Shown in pieces: positions 7,223 to 15,935 of a stretch of 64,000 bases of DNA. A model generated the notes under the pieces. The model did no database searches, was not told where the DNA came from, and worked only from the letters and a program-made list of their open reading frames with translations. Each line of letters opens with the position of its first letter. The first letter of the stretch is position 1. The DNA is taken from assembly GCF_024199925.1 (NCBI RefSeq), contig NZ_JANADR010000001.1, positions 5,273,501-5,337,500 on the forward strand, given 5' to 3'. Origin of the DNA: Bradyrhizobium sp. CCGUVB1N3. GTDB taxonomy: Bacteria > Pseudomonadota > Alphaproteobacteria > Rhizobiales > Xanthobacteraceae. Both the position numbers and the translations under genes were made by a program.

Positions 7223-10200
7223 ATGAATAGTTCGGATTTCCAGTTGCAAGGCGTGGACGATCCGCGGCTGGCCGTGCATGCGACGTCTCCCCTGCCCGCA
7301 TGGCTGTGGTCGATCGACGGCAAGCACGTGGTCTGGGCCAATCCGGTCGGAGCAAAACTCTTTGGCGCAGCCAACGCCACCGAGCTTGCCAAAAAGATCT
7401 TCGGGCCGGCCGATCCGCACCGCCGCCAGGTGGCGCAGCTCGGCCGACGCCTGTTGCCCGGCGGCGCGGTGCGGCTCGAGCGGCTGCGCGGTTTCGGTAG
7501 CACGCTCGGCATGCTGATGACCTGCGCCTGCGCGCGGCTCGAATTTCCCGACGGCAGCCATGGCCTGCTGGTCGCCGCGATGTCATCGAGCGGCCGCGTC
7601 ATGCCGCTGGTCGAACGGCTGCAGCGCCTCGTTGAAGGCGCTGGCGTGCCGATGGCGGCATTCACACCGGACGGCCTGTTCATCGGCACGAGCGACACCG
7701 CGCGCGTCCTGCTCAGCATTCCCCATCTCGCCGCGGCGGGCCTCGACGCGGCGCGCAGCACCGCGCTCGCGCAGGGCCGGGCCAGGACGCCGCTCGGCAT
7801 CGGCCATTTGGTGCTGCAACGGGTCGGCGTAGGCGCCGACACCGGTCTCGTCGCGCTGTACGAGCCCGGCGCAGCAGAGCCCGCGCAGGAGCCGCGAGAC
7901 ATTGCGCCGGAGCCCGCGCCCGAGGCGCCGGCGGTCGAGCCCGTTCAAACTGCGGCGCCCATGGCACCGGCGGTACCGGACTACGAGCAGCCGGCGCTGG
8001 TCAACGAGGCCCCGGCCGAGTTCGCGCTGTTTGATGCCTTCGCCGAGCCGCTCGAAACCGCGGCGGTGGCAACGCCCGCGCCGGTTGAAGATGCGGTTGA
8101 TAACCCGGACAATGACATTGTCTCGCCCAAAGCCGCGCCGATCAGTGCCGCGATGGACCAGCCGCCCCCTGCCGCGGACGCGCCCGCCACGCCGCGCAAT
8201 CAGCCATTGCGCTTCCTGTGGCAGATGGATGCGGTCGGGCGCTTCGTGCTCGGCTCGGACGATTTCATCCGCCTGATGGGCACGCACACCGCCGCCGGCT
8301 TCGGCCGTCTGTGGTCGGAGATTTCAGCGGAGTTTGCGCTCGATCCCGAGGGGCGCGTCGCAAGGGCTCTCGCCACCCGCGACACCTGGGCCGGCATCAC
8401 CGTGAACTGGCCGGTCGATGGCGGCGAACGGTTGCCGGTCGAGCTCGCGGGCATTCCGTTCTATGACCGGTTGCGCAACTTCGCGGGCTTCAAGGGCTTC
8501 GGCGTCTGCCGCGATCTCGACGGCCTCAACCGGCTCGATGCGCTCAGGCGCTTCGAGCTGTTCACCGATCCGCCCGCCCACACGATCGAGCCCGTCACCG
8601 AGCCCGAATTGAAGGCCGAACCGCCGCCGGCCGTATCAGACATTCCAGAGCCCATTGCCGAACTGCCCGAACCGATCATCGACGCGCATTCACAACAAGC
8701 CGATTTGGATAGACAAGTGGAAACGCCCCCCAACGTCGTGCCATTCCGCCCGCTCGGCGACAACAAATTGCCGACGCTGACGCCGGTCGAAAACTCCGCC
8801 TTCAACGAGCTCGCCCGGCAATTGTCCGAGCGGCTCGAGCGCGAGAGGGACGCGGCTGCAGCCTCGATCGAGCCGCAAGAGACGACACAGGCGACCATCG
8901 AGGAGCCGCCTGCTCCGCCCGCAGAGGAGAGGCCGCGCGAACTGGCCGAGTGGCTGGTGACCGAACCCGAGCCGCCGCCGCGCGGCGAGGCCTTGCGCGA
9001 CCGCATGCTGCTCGACCTCGTGCCGACGGGCATCCTGATCTACCGGCTCGACCGCCTGCTCTACGCCAACCCCGCCTTCCTCGCGCGCGTCGGCCATCCC
9101 AGCCTGGGCGCGCTGGAGGAGGCCGGCGGGCTGGATGCACTCTACGTCGCGCCGGGCGTGTCATCGGAGAGCAGCACGTCGGAGGCCGGCACGCCGGTGA
9201 CGATCAGCGCGACCGACGGCTCGGACGCGACGGACGCGCACCTGCACACCATCATTTGGGACGGCGACACCGCGCATGCGCTGATCTGCGCGCTGCCGCC
9301 AGCCGCGCCTGTCGTTGCCCACACCGTGAGCGCTGCGGCAGAGCCCGAGCCCGCGTTCGAGGACGAGCTGGAGCCTAAAGCTGGCCAGGAAGCCGGCCAA
9401 GAACCCGGTCAAGCCAATGCGGAAGATCTCGCCGCGATCCTCGACACCACGGCCGAGGGCATCGTCATGTTCGATGCCGAAGGCAACATCCACGCCTGCA
9501 ACCGCAGCGCCGAGGCGCTGTTCGGCTATGACGGCGAGACGCTGCTGCAGCAGAACCTCACGACGCTGTTCGCGCCGGAAAGCCAGCGCGTGGTGATCGA
9601 CTATCTCGACAGCATCAGGGGCGACAACATCGCGAGCCTGCTCGACCACGGCCGCGAGGTGCTGGGACGCGAGAGCAAGGGCGGCGTCATTCCGCTCGCC
9701 ATGATCATGGGCCGCACCCAGCCCGACGGCCCGAACTTCTTCGCCGTGTTCCGCGATCTCTCCCAGAGCAAGAAGGGCGAGAGCGAATTGAAGCAGGCGC
9801 AGCGCCTCGCCGACGGCGCGGCGAACGCCAAGGCCGACATGCTGGCGCGCATCAGCCACGAGATCCGCACCCCGCTCAACGCCATCATCGGGTTTGCCGA
9901 GGTGATGATCTCCGAGCGCTTCGGCGCGCTCGGCAACGAACGCTATGGCGACTACATGAAGGACATCCGTGCCTCCGGCGAGCGCGTGATCGCGATCATC
10001 GACGATCTCTCGGAGCTTTCGCGGATCGAGACCGGCAAGCTCGATCTCACCTTCGGCAATCTCAACCTCAACGATCTCGTCGAGGCCTGCGTGGTGGTGA
10101 TGCAGCCGCAGGCCAACCGCGAGCGCATCATCATCCGCACCTCGCTCGCGCATGCGCTGCCGCAGGTCTCGGCTGATGCCCGCGCGCTGCGGCAGATCAC

Positions 10201-10519
10201 CATGAACCTGATCGGCAATTCGATCCGGCTCGCCAGCGCCGGCGGCCAGGTCATCGTCTCGAGCGCGCTCACCGACGGCGGCGAGGTCGCACTTCGCATC
10301 CGCGACACCGGCCATGGCCTTTCCGAGAAGGAAGTCGCTGCCGCCATGGAGCCGTTCCGCACCCCGCCGCCGTTGGATGCCTCGGAAAGCGCCGGCCTCA
10401 GCCTGTCCCTGATCAGGGCGCTGGTCGAAGCCAACCGCGCGCGCTTCAACATCAAGACCGCGGCGAACACCGGCACGCTGATCGAGGTGGTGTTCGCCCC
10501 GTCGCTGGCAAGGGCGTAA
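7223..10519 (+). CDS. Large PAS-domain sensor histidine kinase, PdhS/PleC/DivJ-like
   Basis: This encodes 1098 aa with no signal peptide or membrane segment. Three PAS-like regions lie near 330-430, 590-640 and 735-855, separated by long Ala/Pro/Glu-rich linkers. HisKA follows with phosphoacceptor H879 in ISHEIRTPLN, then a HATPase domain with the N-box MNLIGNSI and G-box RDTGHGLSE. The HisKA flank (IIGFAEVMISERFGALGNERY) is the type shared by PleC, DivJ and PdhS kinases, which act on DivK and control polarity and the cell cycle. Size and cytoplasmic nature resemble Brucella PdhS. Start choice is weakly supported. The gene is followed by a repeat cluster that separates it from convergent nnrS. 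Confidence 0.85.
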   Translation: MNSSDFQLQGVDDPRLAVHATSPLPAWLWSIDGKHVVWANPVGAKLFGAANATELAKKIFGPADPHRRQVAQLGRRLLPGGAVRLERLRGFGSTLGMLMTCACARLEFPDGSHGLLVAAMSSSGRVMPLVERLQRLVEGAGVPMAAFTPDGLFIGTSDTARVLLSIPHLAAAGLDAARSTALAQGRARTPLGIGHLVLQRVGVGADTGLVALYEPGAAEPAQEPRDIAPEPAPEAPAVEPVQTAAPMAPAVPDYEQPALVNEAPAEFALFDAFAEPLETAAVATPAPVEDAVDNPDNDIVSPKAAPISAAMDQPPPAADAPATPRNQPLRFLWQMDAVGRFVLGSDDFIRLMGTHTAAGFGRLWSEISAEFALDPEGRVARALATRDTWAGITVNWPVDGGERLPVELAGIPFYDRLRNFAGFKGFGVCRDLDGLNRLDALRRFELFTDPPAHTIEPVTEPELKAEPPPAVSDIPEPIAELPEPIIDAHSQQADLDRQVETPPNVVPFRPLGDNKLPTLTPVENSAFNELARQLSERLERERDAAAASIEPQETTQATIEEPPAPPAEERPRELAEWLVTEPEPPPRGEALRDRMLLDLVPTGILIYRLDRLLYANPAFLARVGHPSLGALEEAGGLDALYVAPGVSSESSTSEAGTPVTISATDGSDATDAHLHTIIWDGDTAHALICALPPAAPVVAHTVSAAAEPEPAFEDELEPKAGQEAGQEPGQANAEDLAAILDTTAEGIVMFDAEGNIHACNRSAEALFGYDGETLLQQNLTTLFAPESQRVVIDYLDSIRGDNIASLLDHGREVLGRESKGGVIPLAMIMGRTQPDGPNFFAVFRDLSQSKKGESELKQAQRLADGAANAKADMLARISHEIRTPLNAIIGFAEVMISERFGALGNERYGDYMKDIRASGERVIAIIDDLSELSRIETGKLDLTFGNLNLNDLVEACVVVMQPQANRERIIIRTSLAHALPQVSADARALRQITMNLIGNSIRLASAGGQVIVSSALTDGGEVALRIRDTGHGLSEKEVAAAMEPFRTPPPLDASESAGLSLSLIRALVEANRARFNIKTAANTGTLIEVVFAPSLARA

Positions 10520-10543
10520 GGCCACGCGCACGGCTGCTTCTCC

Positions 10544-10688
10544 CCCTCTCCCCGTTCTTACGGGGAGAGGGTTGGGGTGAGGGGCTGCATCCGCATAGAC
10601 GGTAAGAGTTGGACTCGCGGAGACTCCCCCTCACCCGGATTGCATCTTCGATGCAATCCGACCTCTCCCCGCAAGCGGGGCGAGGTAA
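10544..10688. repeat. Palindromic repeat cluster between convergent genes
   Basis: CCCTCTCCCCG/CGGGGAGAGGG lies at 10544-10571, GGATTGCAT/ATGCAATCC at 10637-10659 and CCTCTCCCCGC/GCGGGGCGAGG at 10662-10684. It fills the gap between the kinase and nnrS, which face each other, so it may end transcription from both sides. Confidence 0.75.
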
Positions 10689-10696
10689 GGGGCAGC

Positions 10697-11908
10697 TCAG
10701 CGCGCCGCTACGGCCGCGCGCGGGATGGCCAGCGCGCGCCATTTGCTGCCGAGGAGCAGCGGGCCGAAGGCGATCGCAAAGCCTGCGAACGCCGCGATCC
10801 AGCCGAACGCTGCGACATGCAGCAGCACCTCGCTATCTGCAGGCGAAATCACGGCACAGATGCGCGCCAGCGCCGCCACGACGATAGCGGCGTAGATCGC
10901 TTGCGTCGCGACGGAGGCCGTCAGCGCCTGCCCGGTGTGGCCGAGAGTTGCACGCGTCATCACCGCGAGCGTCATGGTGCCGGCCGCTCCCGCCATCCAG
11001 GCGTGAATGCCGGCACTTGCCGGCAGCGCGCCGAACGCGGCCGCCGCATGCAGGAGGAAGCCGAGCGGCACGAAGGCGTAGCCGATATGCAGGATCAGCA
11101 GCAGCCGCTCGCGTGTGGTGCGATCGCCGGCCCAGCGCGCCAGACGCACGATGTGCAGCACGCCGGCGAGCGCCATGGCAACGCCGGTGATGGCACTCAA
11201 CGGGCTCACGATCCAGCACACGAGCGCCAGCGCGCTCAAGCCGATCACGCCGCCGTCGAGGCGGCCGAACGGCACCGGCAGGCGGCCGGGATTCATCTTG
11301 ACCAGCCAGTTCCGCGTAAAGCTCGGGATGATGCGGCCGCCGATCAACTGTAACAGCAGCACGACCACGGCGATTCCAATTCGGATGCTGTAATCCGCGG
11401 CACCCGCGATATGCGCCTCCAGGTGGAACGCGACGTTGCCGGCGAGCAGCAGCAGTACCAGCATCACCACCGGCAGGTTACGCCAGTTCTTCCCCGCCGA
11501 GATCTCGCGCAAGGCGGCGGCGACGACCAGTGCCAGGAACGCGGTATCGACGAGAAGCGCAAAGACCCAGCCGAGCCCGGCCGAGCACGTCACCGCAATG
11601 CGGCCCGCAAGCCACACGATGGCGAGCACCGCGAGTGGCGTGCCCTGAATCGGCAGCCGCCCCGTCCAGTTCGGGATCGCCGTGAACAGGAATCCCGTGA
11701 TCACGGCCGGCAGGAAGCCATAGAGCATCTCGTGCACATGCCAGTCGCGCGGCGCGAACGCGGAACTCAGCGACAGCTCGCCATAGAACAGCGGCAACCA
11801 GACCAGGATCGACGCGGCGGCCTGGATCGCGGCCAGCAGGAAGAACGGGCGAAAGCTGTGCGCCAGCAGCGGCCAGCCTTGGTGGTTGCGGGTACGGGCG
11901 CCAGCCAT
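10697..11908 (-). CDS. nnrS: NnrS family membrane protein
   Basis: This encodes 403 aa. NnrS is a heme- and copper-containing membrane protein of denitrifiers involved in tolerance to nitric oxide and nitrosative stress. About twelve hydrophobic segments are visible. His-containing motifs typical of the family are present, including DWHVHEMLYGF near the N-terminus and GHTGQAL further on. The frame extends further upstream, but the ATG at 11908 (MAGARTRNHQG) is chosen because the family begins just before LLAHSFRPFF. The gene diverges from nnrR, and an FNR-type box lies midway between them. Confidence 0.9.
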   Translation of the reverse strand: MAGARTRNHQGWPLLAHSFRPFFLLAAIQAAASILVWLPLFYGELSLSSAFAPRDWHVHEMLYGFLPAVITGFLFTAIPNWTGRLPIQGTPLAVLAIVWLAGRIAVTCSAGLGWVFALLVDTAFLALVVAAALREISAGKNWRNLPVVMLVLLLLAGNVAFHLEAHIAGAADYSIRIGIAVVVLLLQLIGGRIIPSFTRNWLVKMNPGRLPVPFGRLDGGVIGLSALALVCWIVSPLSAITGVAMALAGVLHIVRLARWAGDRTTRERLLLILHIGYAFVPLGFLLHAAAAFGALPASAGIHAWMAGAAGTMTLAVMTRATLGHTGQALTASVATQAIYAAIVVAALARICAVISPADSEVLLHVAAFGWIAAFAGFAIAFGPLLLGSKWRALAIPRAAVAAR

Positions 11909-11971
11909 ATCGGTAAACTCCGGCTCAATCGGGCTTTGCACATGAAAATACCGGCGCGGGGTGACCAGGTT

Positions 11972-11985
11972 TTGCGCTAACGCAA
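11972..11985. promoter_or_regulatory. FNR/FixK/NnrR-type box shared by nnrS and nnrR
   Basis: TTGCGCTAACGCAA is a perfect TTGCG-N4-CGCAA inverted repeat. Its centre is about 70 bp from the nnrS start and 67 bp from the nnrR start, so one site can serve both divergent promoters. FixK2-type and NnrR-type regulators bind this class of site. Confidence 0.85.
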
Positions 11986-12045
11986 ATTGCCGGCCGAATG
12001 GCGTGCAATCACAAAGTCCTGAAAGGCTCGCGCCATGGAGGCAGA

Positions 12046-12759
12046 ATGGCCAAGATCGACCCGTCACTGGTTGCTCATTTGCCGCTGTTTGCCGGCTTCA
12101 CCAACGAGGAGCTCGAGGAGATCCTGTGCGAGGCGCGCTCCTCGCGTCATCCGAAGAACAGTGCGGTCTTTGCGCAAGGCGAGGACGCGCATTCCTTCTT
12201 CCTGCTGCTGCACGGCCACGTCCGCGCCGCCAAGACCACGCCGACCGGCGAGCAGATCGTGGTGCGCTATGTGGCGCCCGGCGAGACCTTCGGGCTCGCG
12301 ATGGCGATCGGGCTCACGCAATATCCGGCGACCGCGACCGCGGTCGACGACAGCGTCGTGCTGGCATGGCCGACCGGCGCCTGGCCGCGGCTGGTCGAGA
12401 GGTTTCCGGCACTGGCGACCAACACGCTGCAGACCGTCGGCACGCGCTTGCAGGAGAGCCACACCCGCGTGCTGGAGATGTCGACCCAGCAGGTCGAGCA
12501 GCGCGTCGCGCATGCGTTGCTGCGGCTTGCAAAGCAATCCGGCAAGAAGCTCGACCACGGCATCGAGATCGACTTTCCGATCAGCCGCCAGGACATCGCG
12601 CAGATGACCGGCACCACGCTGCACACCGTGAGCCGTATCCTGAGCGGCTGGGAGAGCCAGGGCCTCGTCGAAAGCGGGCGCCAGCGCATCATCCTGCGCG
12701 AGCCGCACAAGATCTTCGTGCTCGCCGAGCAGAGCGCGGACGGCGGCTCGGCGCGTTGA
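12046..12759 (+). CDS. nnrR: NnrR, Crp/Fnr-family regulator of denitrification
   Basis: This encodes 237 aa. It has an N-terminal cyclic-nucleotide-like sensor fold followed by a C-terminal helix-turn-helix (ISRQDIAQMTGTTLHTVSRIL). The FNR-type N-terminal Cys cluster for an iron-sulfur centre is absent, which fits NnrR, a NO-responsive activator. The frame extends to 11998, but the ATG at 12046 follows GGAGG and begins MAKIDPSLVAHLPLF, the usual family start. It diverges from nnrS over a shared FNR-type box and sits with hemN and nirK, the same grouping described in Bradyrhizobium. It likely activates nirK and nnrS under low oxygen and NO. Confidence 0.9.
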   Translation: MAKIDPSLVAHLPLFAGFTNEELEEILCEARSSRHPKNSAVFAQGEDAHSFFLLLHGHVRAAKTTPTGEQIVVRYVAPGETFGLAMAIGLTQYPATATAVDDSVVLAWPTGAWPRLVERFPALATNTLQTVGTRLQESHTRVLEMSTQQVEQRVAHALLRLAKQSGKKLDHGIEIDFPISRQDIAQMTGTTLHTVSRILSGWESQGLVESGRQRIILREPHKIFVLAEQSADGGSAR

Positions 12760-12957
12760 TCACGCCGGCACGTTCTCGCACAGCGCGGCCAGGAATGTTT
12801 CGCGATCGATGCCGTGCTCGCGGCATGCGTCGTCGACGGTGTGGAAGCAGGCGATCGGACAGCCGACGCACGCCATCCTGAACCGAAGGAACACGCGGAT
12901 CGTGTGCGGCGCCGAGCGCATGATGTCGTCGACGAGATCGTCAGATCGGAAGGGCAT
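12760..12957 (-). CDS. DUF1858 small redox-type protein
   Basis: This encodes 65 aa. It matches the DUF1858 family (hybrid-cluster-protein-associated redox disulfide domain) by its conserved Cys pattern MACVGCPIACF followed by a third Cys in DDACREHG. These small proteins are often near nitrogen-oxide genes; a thiol or metal-binding role in nitrosative stress is likely but unproven. It ends directly against the nnrR stop, convergent, with no spacer. The ATG at 12957 is preceded by an SD-like GGAGT. Confidence 0.85.
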   Translation of the reverse strand: MPFRSDDLVDDIMRSAPHTIRVFLRFRMACVGCPIACFHTVDDACREHGIDRETFLAALCENVPA

Positions 12958-13040
12958 GGGTAACTCCGTTCCGATGGGACGATAGCGGCGTTGTCGACAG
13001 TCTCTTTGTCGAGGCGCAAGCTCGCACCGGTTCCTCCGCC

Positions 13041-13078
13041 GTCATTCCGGGGCGCGCGAAGCGCGAGCCCGGAATGAC
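13041..13078. repeat. GTCATTCC/GGAATGAC palindromic repeat
   Basis: GTCATTCCGGGGCGCGCG pairs with CGCGAGCCCGGAATGAC. It lies just after the hemN stop and may act as its 3' hairpin. Related copies are at 6483-6514 and 62068-62143. Confidence 0.75.
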
Positions 13079-13091
13079 GATGGGAAAATAC

Positions 13092-14456
13092 CTAGACCGC
13101 CCGGCTGTGCAGCTGCTTGGCGGCGTCCAGATGCGCGTCGAAGGCGGCGGCGACGCTGCGGACGAGGAAGCGGGAATCCCGGGCGACCGCGAGCTGGTTG
13201 CCGTCGAGCCTGACCACGCCGTCGGAGATCAGCGTCTGCAGCCGCGGCGCGGACTGCAGCATGCTATCGGCTCGCGCGCCATGCCGGGCACAGATCGCGC
13301 CGAGATCGGCGCCGTAGTCGCACATGATGCGCTCGATGATGTCGGCGCGCAGCCGGTCGTCGCCGGTCAGCGCGTAGCCCTTGAGGGTTGCGAGGCGGCC
13401 GGCCTCGATGGCCTTCGCATAGGCGACGATCGATACCTCGTTCTGGACGTAGCCCTGCGGCAGATGACCGATGGCGCTGGCGCCGAAGCCGAGCAGCACA
13501 TCGCTCACATCGGTCGTGTAGCCCTGGAAATTGCGACGCAACGTCTTGCTCGCGAAGGCCAGCGCCATGGCGTCGTCCGGACGTGCGAAATGGTCGAGCC
13601 CGATCTGCACATAGCCGGCCGCCTTCAGCGCGTCGGCGATCGCGCAGGCCTGGTCGTGCCGTGCCGGGCCATTGGGCAGAACCGCCGCGTCGATCTTGCG
13701 CTGGTGCTTCTTGAAGGTCGGCACATGGGCATAGCCGAACACCGAGAAGCGGTCGGGCTCGAGCTCCAGGCTGCGCCGCACCGTGTCGAGACAGGAGGCG
13801 ATGGTCTGGTGCGGCAGTCCGTAGATCAGGTCGAAATTGACGCCCTTGATGCCGGCGCGCCGCAAGCTCCGGGTGACGGTCGCAGTCTGCTCAAAGCTCT
13901 GCACGCGGTTGATCGCAAGCTGCACGCGCGGATCGAAGCTCTGCACGCCGAGGCTGGCACGGTTGACGCCGGCAAGCGCCAGCGCGTCGGTCATCTCTTG
14001 CGTCAGCGTCCGCGGATCGATCTCGATCGCGATCTCGGCCGACGGCAGCACGAAGTACGCCTGCCGGATCGCCGCCATCAATTCGGTGAAAGCCTCGGGC
14101 GCCATGATCGTCGGCGTACCGCCGCCGAAATGGATGTGCGTGACCTTGATGCGACGGCCGATCGTGTCGGCCACCAGATCGACCTCGCGGCGCAGCGTCC
14201 GCTGATAGGCCGCGATCAGATCGTCGCGGCGGGCGATCTGGGTGTGGCAGCCGCAGTACCAGCACATCTTGCGGCAGAACGGCACGTGCAGATAGAGCGA
14301 GGCGCTGACATTGGTGGGAAGCTCGGCGAGCCATTGGCCGTAGGCCTTGGCGCCGACCGCGGGCGAGAAATGCGGAGCGGTCGGGTAGCTCGTGTAGCGC
14401 GGCAGACGTTCGTCGCCGTAGCTTGCCGCGAGATCCGCTCTCATGTCCTGATCCAT
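13092..14456 (-). CDS. hemN: Oxygen-independent coproporphyrinogen III dehydrogenase
   Basis: This encodes 454 aa. HemN is a radical-SAM enzyme that converts coproporphyrinogen III to protoporphyrinogen IX without oxygen, needed for heme in low-oxygen respiration. The iron-sulfur motif CRKMCWYC lies at C61, C65 and C68; the opening motif PRYTSYPTA and the downstream IHFGGGTPT are also typical. The frame extends to 14495; ATG 14456 is used, with ATG 14444 (MRADLAASYG) as an alternative since neither has an ideally spaced SD. Upstream FNR-type boxes at 14530-14543 and 14573-14586 suggest anaerobic induction. Placement beside nirK matches Bradyrhizobium hemN2. Confidence 0.92.
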   Translation of the reverse strand: MDQDMRADLAASYGDERLPRYTSYPTAPHFSPAVGAKAYGQWLAELPTNVSASLYLHVPFCRKMCWYCGCHTQIARRDDLIAAYQRTLRREVDLVADTIGRRIKVTHIHFGGGTPTIMAPEAFTELMAAIRQAYFVLPSAEIAIEIDPRTLTQEMTDALALAGVNRASLGVQSFDPRVQLAINRVQSFEQTATVTRSLRRAGIKGVNFDLIYGLPHQTIASCLDTVRRSLELEPDRFSVFGYAHVPTFKKHQRKIDAAVLPNGPARHDQACAIADALKAAGYVQIGLDHFARPDDAMALAFASKTLRRNFQGYTTDVSDVLLGFGASAIGHLPQGYVQNEVSIVAYAKAIEAGRLATLKGYALTGDDRLRADIIERIMCDYGADLGAICARHGARADSMLQSAPRLQTLISDGVVRLDGNQLAVARDSRFLVRSVAAAFDAHLDAAKQLHSRAV

Positions 14457-14529
14457 TCCTGATGTCCGAGGTCTTGCGGGACGCGCGCCCCGCAAGTCCT
14501 TTGGCTACCCCGGATTTGGCCGTTCCACC

Positions 14530-14543
14530 TTGCGCTCGCTCAA
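14530..14543. promoter_or_regulatory. FNR-type box, hemN side
   Basis: TTGCGCTCGCTCAA fits the TTG-N8-CAA pattern. It lies 74 bp upstream of the hemN ATG on the divergent intergenic region. Confidence 0.6.
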
Positions 14544-14572
14544 AGTGCAGCGGAATTGGCGCCGCCAGAACT

Positions 14573-14586
14573 TTGCGCTCGCGCAA
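14573..14586. promoter_or_regulatory. FNR-type box, side of the 68-aa gene
   Basis: TTGCGCTCGCGCAA is a near-perfect inverted repeat extended to TTTGCGCTCGCGCAAA. It lies 63 bp upstream of the small membrane-protein gene and 117 bp upstream of hemN. Confidence 0.75.
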
Positions 14587-14649
14587 AGCGCCGATGGCGG
14601 TTTCGGCGCATGTCGGAAGCTGATCCTGCGACCGATCGGAGCTGGCGCC

Positions 14650-14856
14650 ATGGCGCATCTCGCACTCGACATCGTCCTCTGGCTGGTGGGCGTTCGCGGC
14701 CATATTCCGCGGTTCGACGATTTTCGCCCCGCCCCGCCCGCCGCTGCCGCAGGCTCCAATCATGCGCTGCGCGCGCTCGCCGCGGCGGTTGTCATCTTCG
14801 CCTCGCTGCCGCTCGCGATCTGGGCCGCGGTGTGGCTCGTCATCCAATTGCTCTAG
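14650..14856 (+). CDS. 68-aa membrane protein, FNR-box controlled, unknown function
   Basis: This encodes 68 aa. It begins MAHLALDIVLWLVGVRG, has a Pro/Ala-rich centre, and ends in a hydrophobic helix (IFASLPLAIWAAVWLVIQLL). The frame is open further upstream only through a TTG start, so the ATG at 14650 is preferred. A well-formed FNR-type box lies upstream and the copper-chaperone gene begins 32 bp downstream, so they are probably cotranscribed. No known family is recognised. Its position between hemN and nirK suggests a minor role in nitrite reduction or cofactor supply. Confidence 0.7.
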   Translation: MAHLALDIVLWLVGVRGHIPRFDDFRPAPPAAAAGSNHALRALAAAVVIFASLPLAIWAAVWLVIQLL

Positions 14857-14888
14857 CTGCGCTTCTTAAAACAAGGGAAACAGCCGTC

Positions 14889-15812
14889 ATGAACACGTCC
14901 AAGCGCGCACTCGCCTGCGCAGCCGCCCTGTCGTGCCTTTGGTCGCAACCGGCGCTGGCCGGCGATGCGACGTCCGGCGAACTCGTCATCAGCAAGGCAT
15001 GGAGCCGCGCAACGCCCGGGGGCGCCAAGGTCGCCGGCGGCTATCTCACCATCGAGAACAAGGGAGCCGCGCCGGAGCGGCTGAAGGCGGCATCGACGAC
15101 GCTCGCCGCCAAGACCGAGATCCACGAGATATCGATCAACAACGGCGTCATGACCATGCGCCCGCTCGAAGGCGGCCTCGCGATCGCGCCGGGACACTCC
15201 GTCCAGCTCGCGCCGGGCGGCGGACATCTGATGTTCGAGGGTCTCAAGGCGCCACTGCAGCAGGGCGATCAGGTGCCGGTCACGCTGTCGTTCGAGCATG
15301 CCGGCGAGGTGACGGTGACGCTCGACGTACAGGCCCTTGGCGCGCAAGCGCCCGAACCTGCAAACAGCGCGCGGGCGCCGGAGCAATCAAACTCCGCGCA
15401 AGCGTCGGAATCGACAAGCAACGCGCAAGCGCCGCAGCCCGCTAATCGCACGGAAGCAGCAGCGCCTGCGCCGGCAGCCACTGAGGCAGACGAAAGCTTC
15501 TTCACGCATCTGCATGCCGAGAAGGCGATGGCGAACGTCACGGTCTCGCCGGGCCGTGCCGGCCCGGTCGAGATTGCGATCCAACTTGAAGATGCGAATG
15601 AGTTGCCGCTTGCAGCCAGCTCCGTCTCGGTCACGCTCGGCAATATCGAGCATGGTGTCGCGCCCATCACTGCGAATGCAGAACGCGTCGGCCACGATCA
15701 ATGGCGCGTCACGATGTCAGCGCCGCTGTCCGGGCGCTGGTCGCTCGGCCTCGACATCCACATCACGCCGTCGGATGCGGTTAACGTCGTGTCACCGATC
15801 CTGCTCCGGTAA
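14889..15812 (+). CDS. Periplasmic copper chaperone PCu(A)C fused to a YtkA/CopC-like domain
   Basis: This encodes 307 aa with a Sec signal peptide cut near ALA-GDA. Residues 25-150 form a PCu(A)C domain with the copper-ligand pattern of His/Met residues (EIHEISINNGVMTM, then GGHLMFEG). Residues 155-210 are a low-complexity Ala/Pro/Ser/Asn linker. The rest resembles a YtkA-like beta domain found with copper proteins (LPLAASSVSVTLGNIEHG). It probably delivers copper in the periplasm, plausibly to NirK encoded next, or to the oxidase. Single-domain PCu(A)C proteins are about 150-170 aa, so this is roughly double. Function in nitrite reductase maturation is inference from context. Confidence 0.82.
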   Translation: MNTSKRALACAAALSCLWSQPALAGDATSGELVISKAWSRATPGGAKVAGGYLTIENKGAAPERLKAASTTLAAKTEIHEISINNGVMTMRPLEGGLAIAPGHSVQLAPGGGHLMFEGLKAPLQQGDQVPVTLSFEHAGEVTVTLDVQALGAQAPEPANSARAPEQSNSAQASESTSNAQAPQPANRTEAAAPAPAATEADESFFTHLHAEKAMANVTVSPGRAGPVEIAIQLEDANELPLAASSVSVTLGNIEHGVAPITANAERVGHDQWRVTMSAPLSGRWSLGLDIHITPSDAVNVVSPILLR

Positions 15813-15852
15813 CCGACCTAAGTACTGCTCCGGAGGCAAATCAGGCGAAAGG

Positions 15853-15866
15853 TTGTTGCAGCGCAA
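15853..15866. promoter_or_regulatory. FNR-type box of nirK
   Basis: TTGTTGCAGCGCAA fits TTG-N8-CAA. It lies 70 bp upstream of the preferred nirK ATG and is of the kind used by FixK2/NnrR at denitrification promoters. Confidence 0.8.
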
Positions 15867-15935
15867 ACTCTCTTGCACCAGGAAGCGCAGAGTGGGTCCC
15901 GTCATCAAAACCTTTTCAGATGAAGGATGCTTCCG

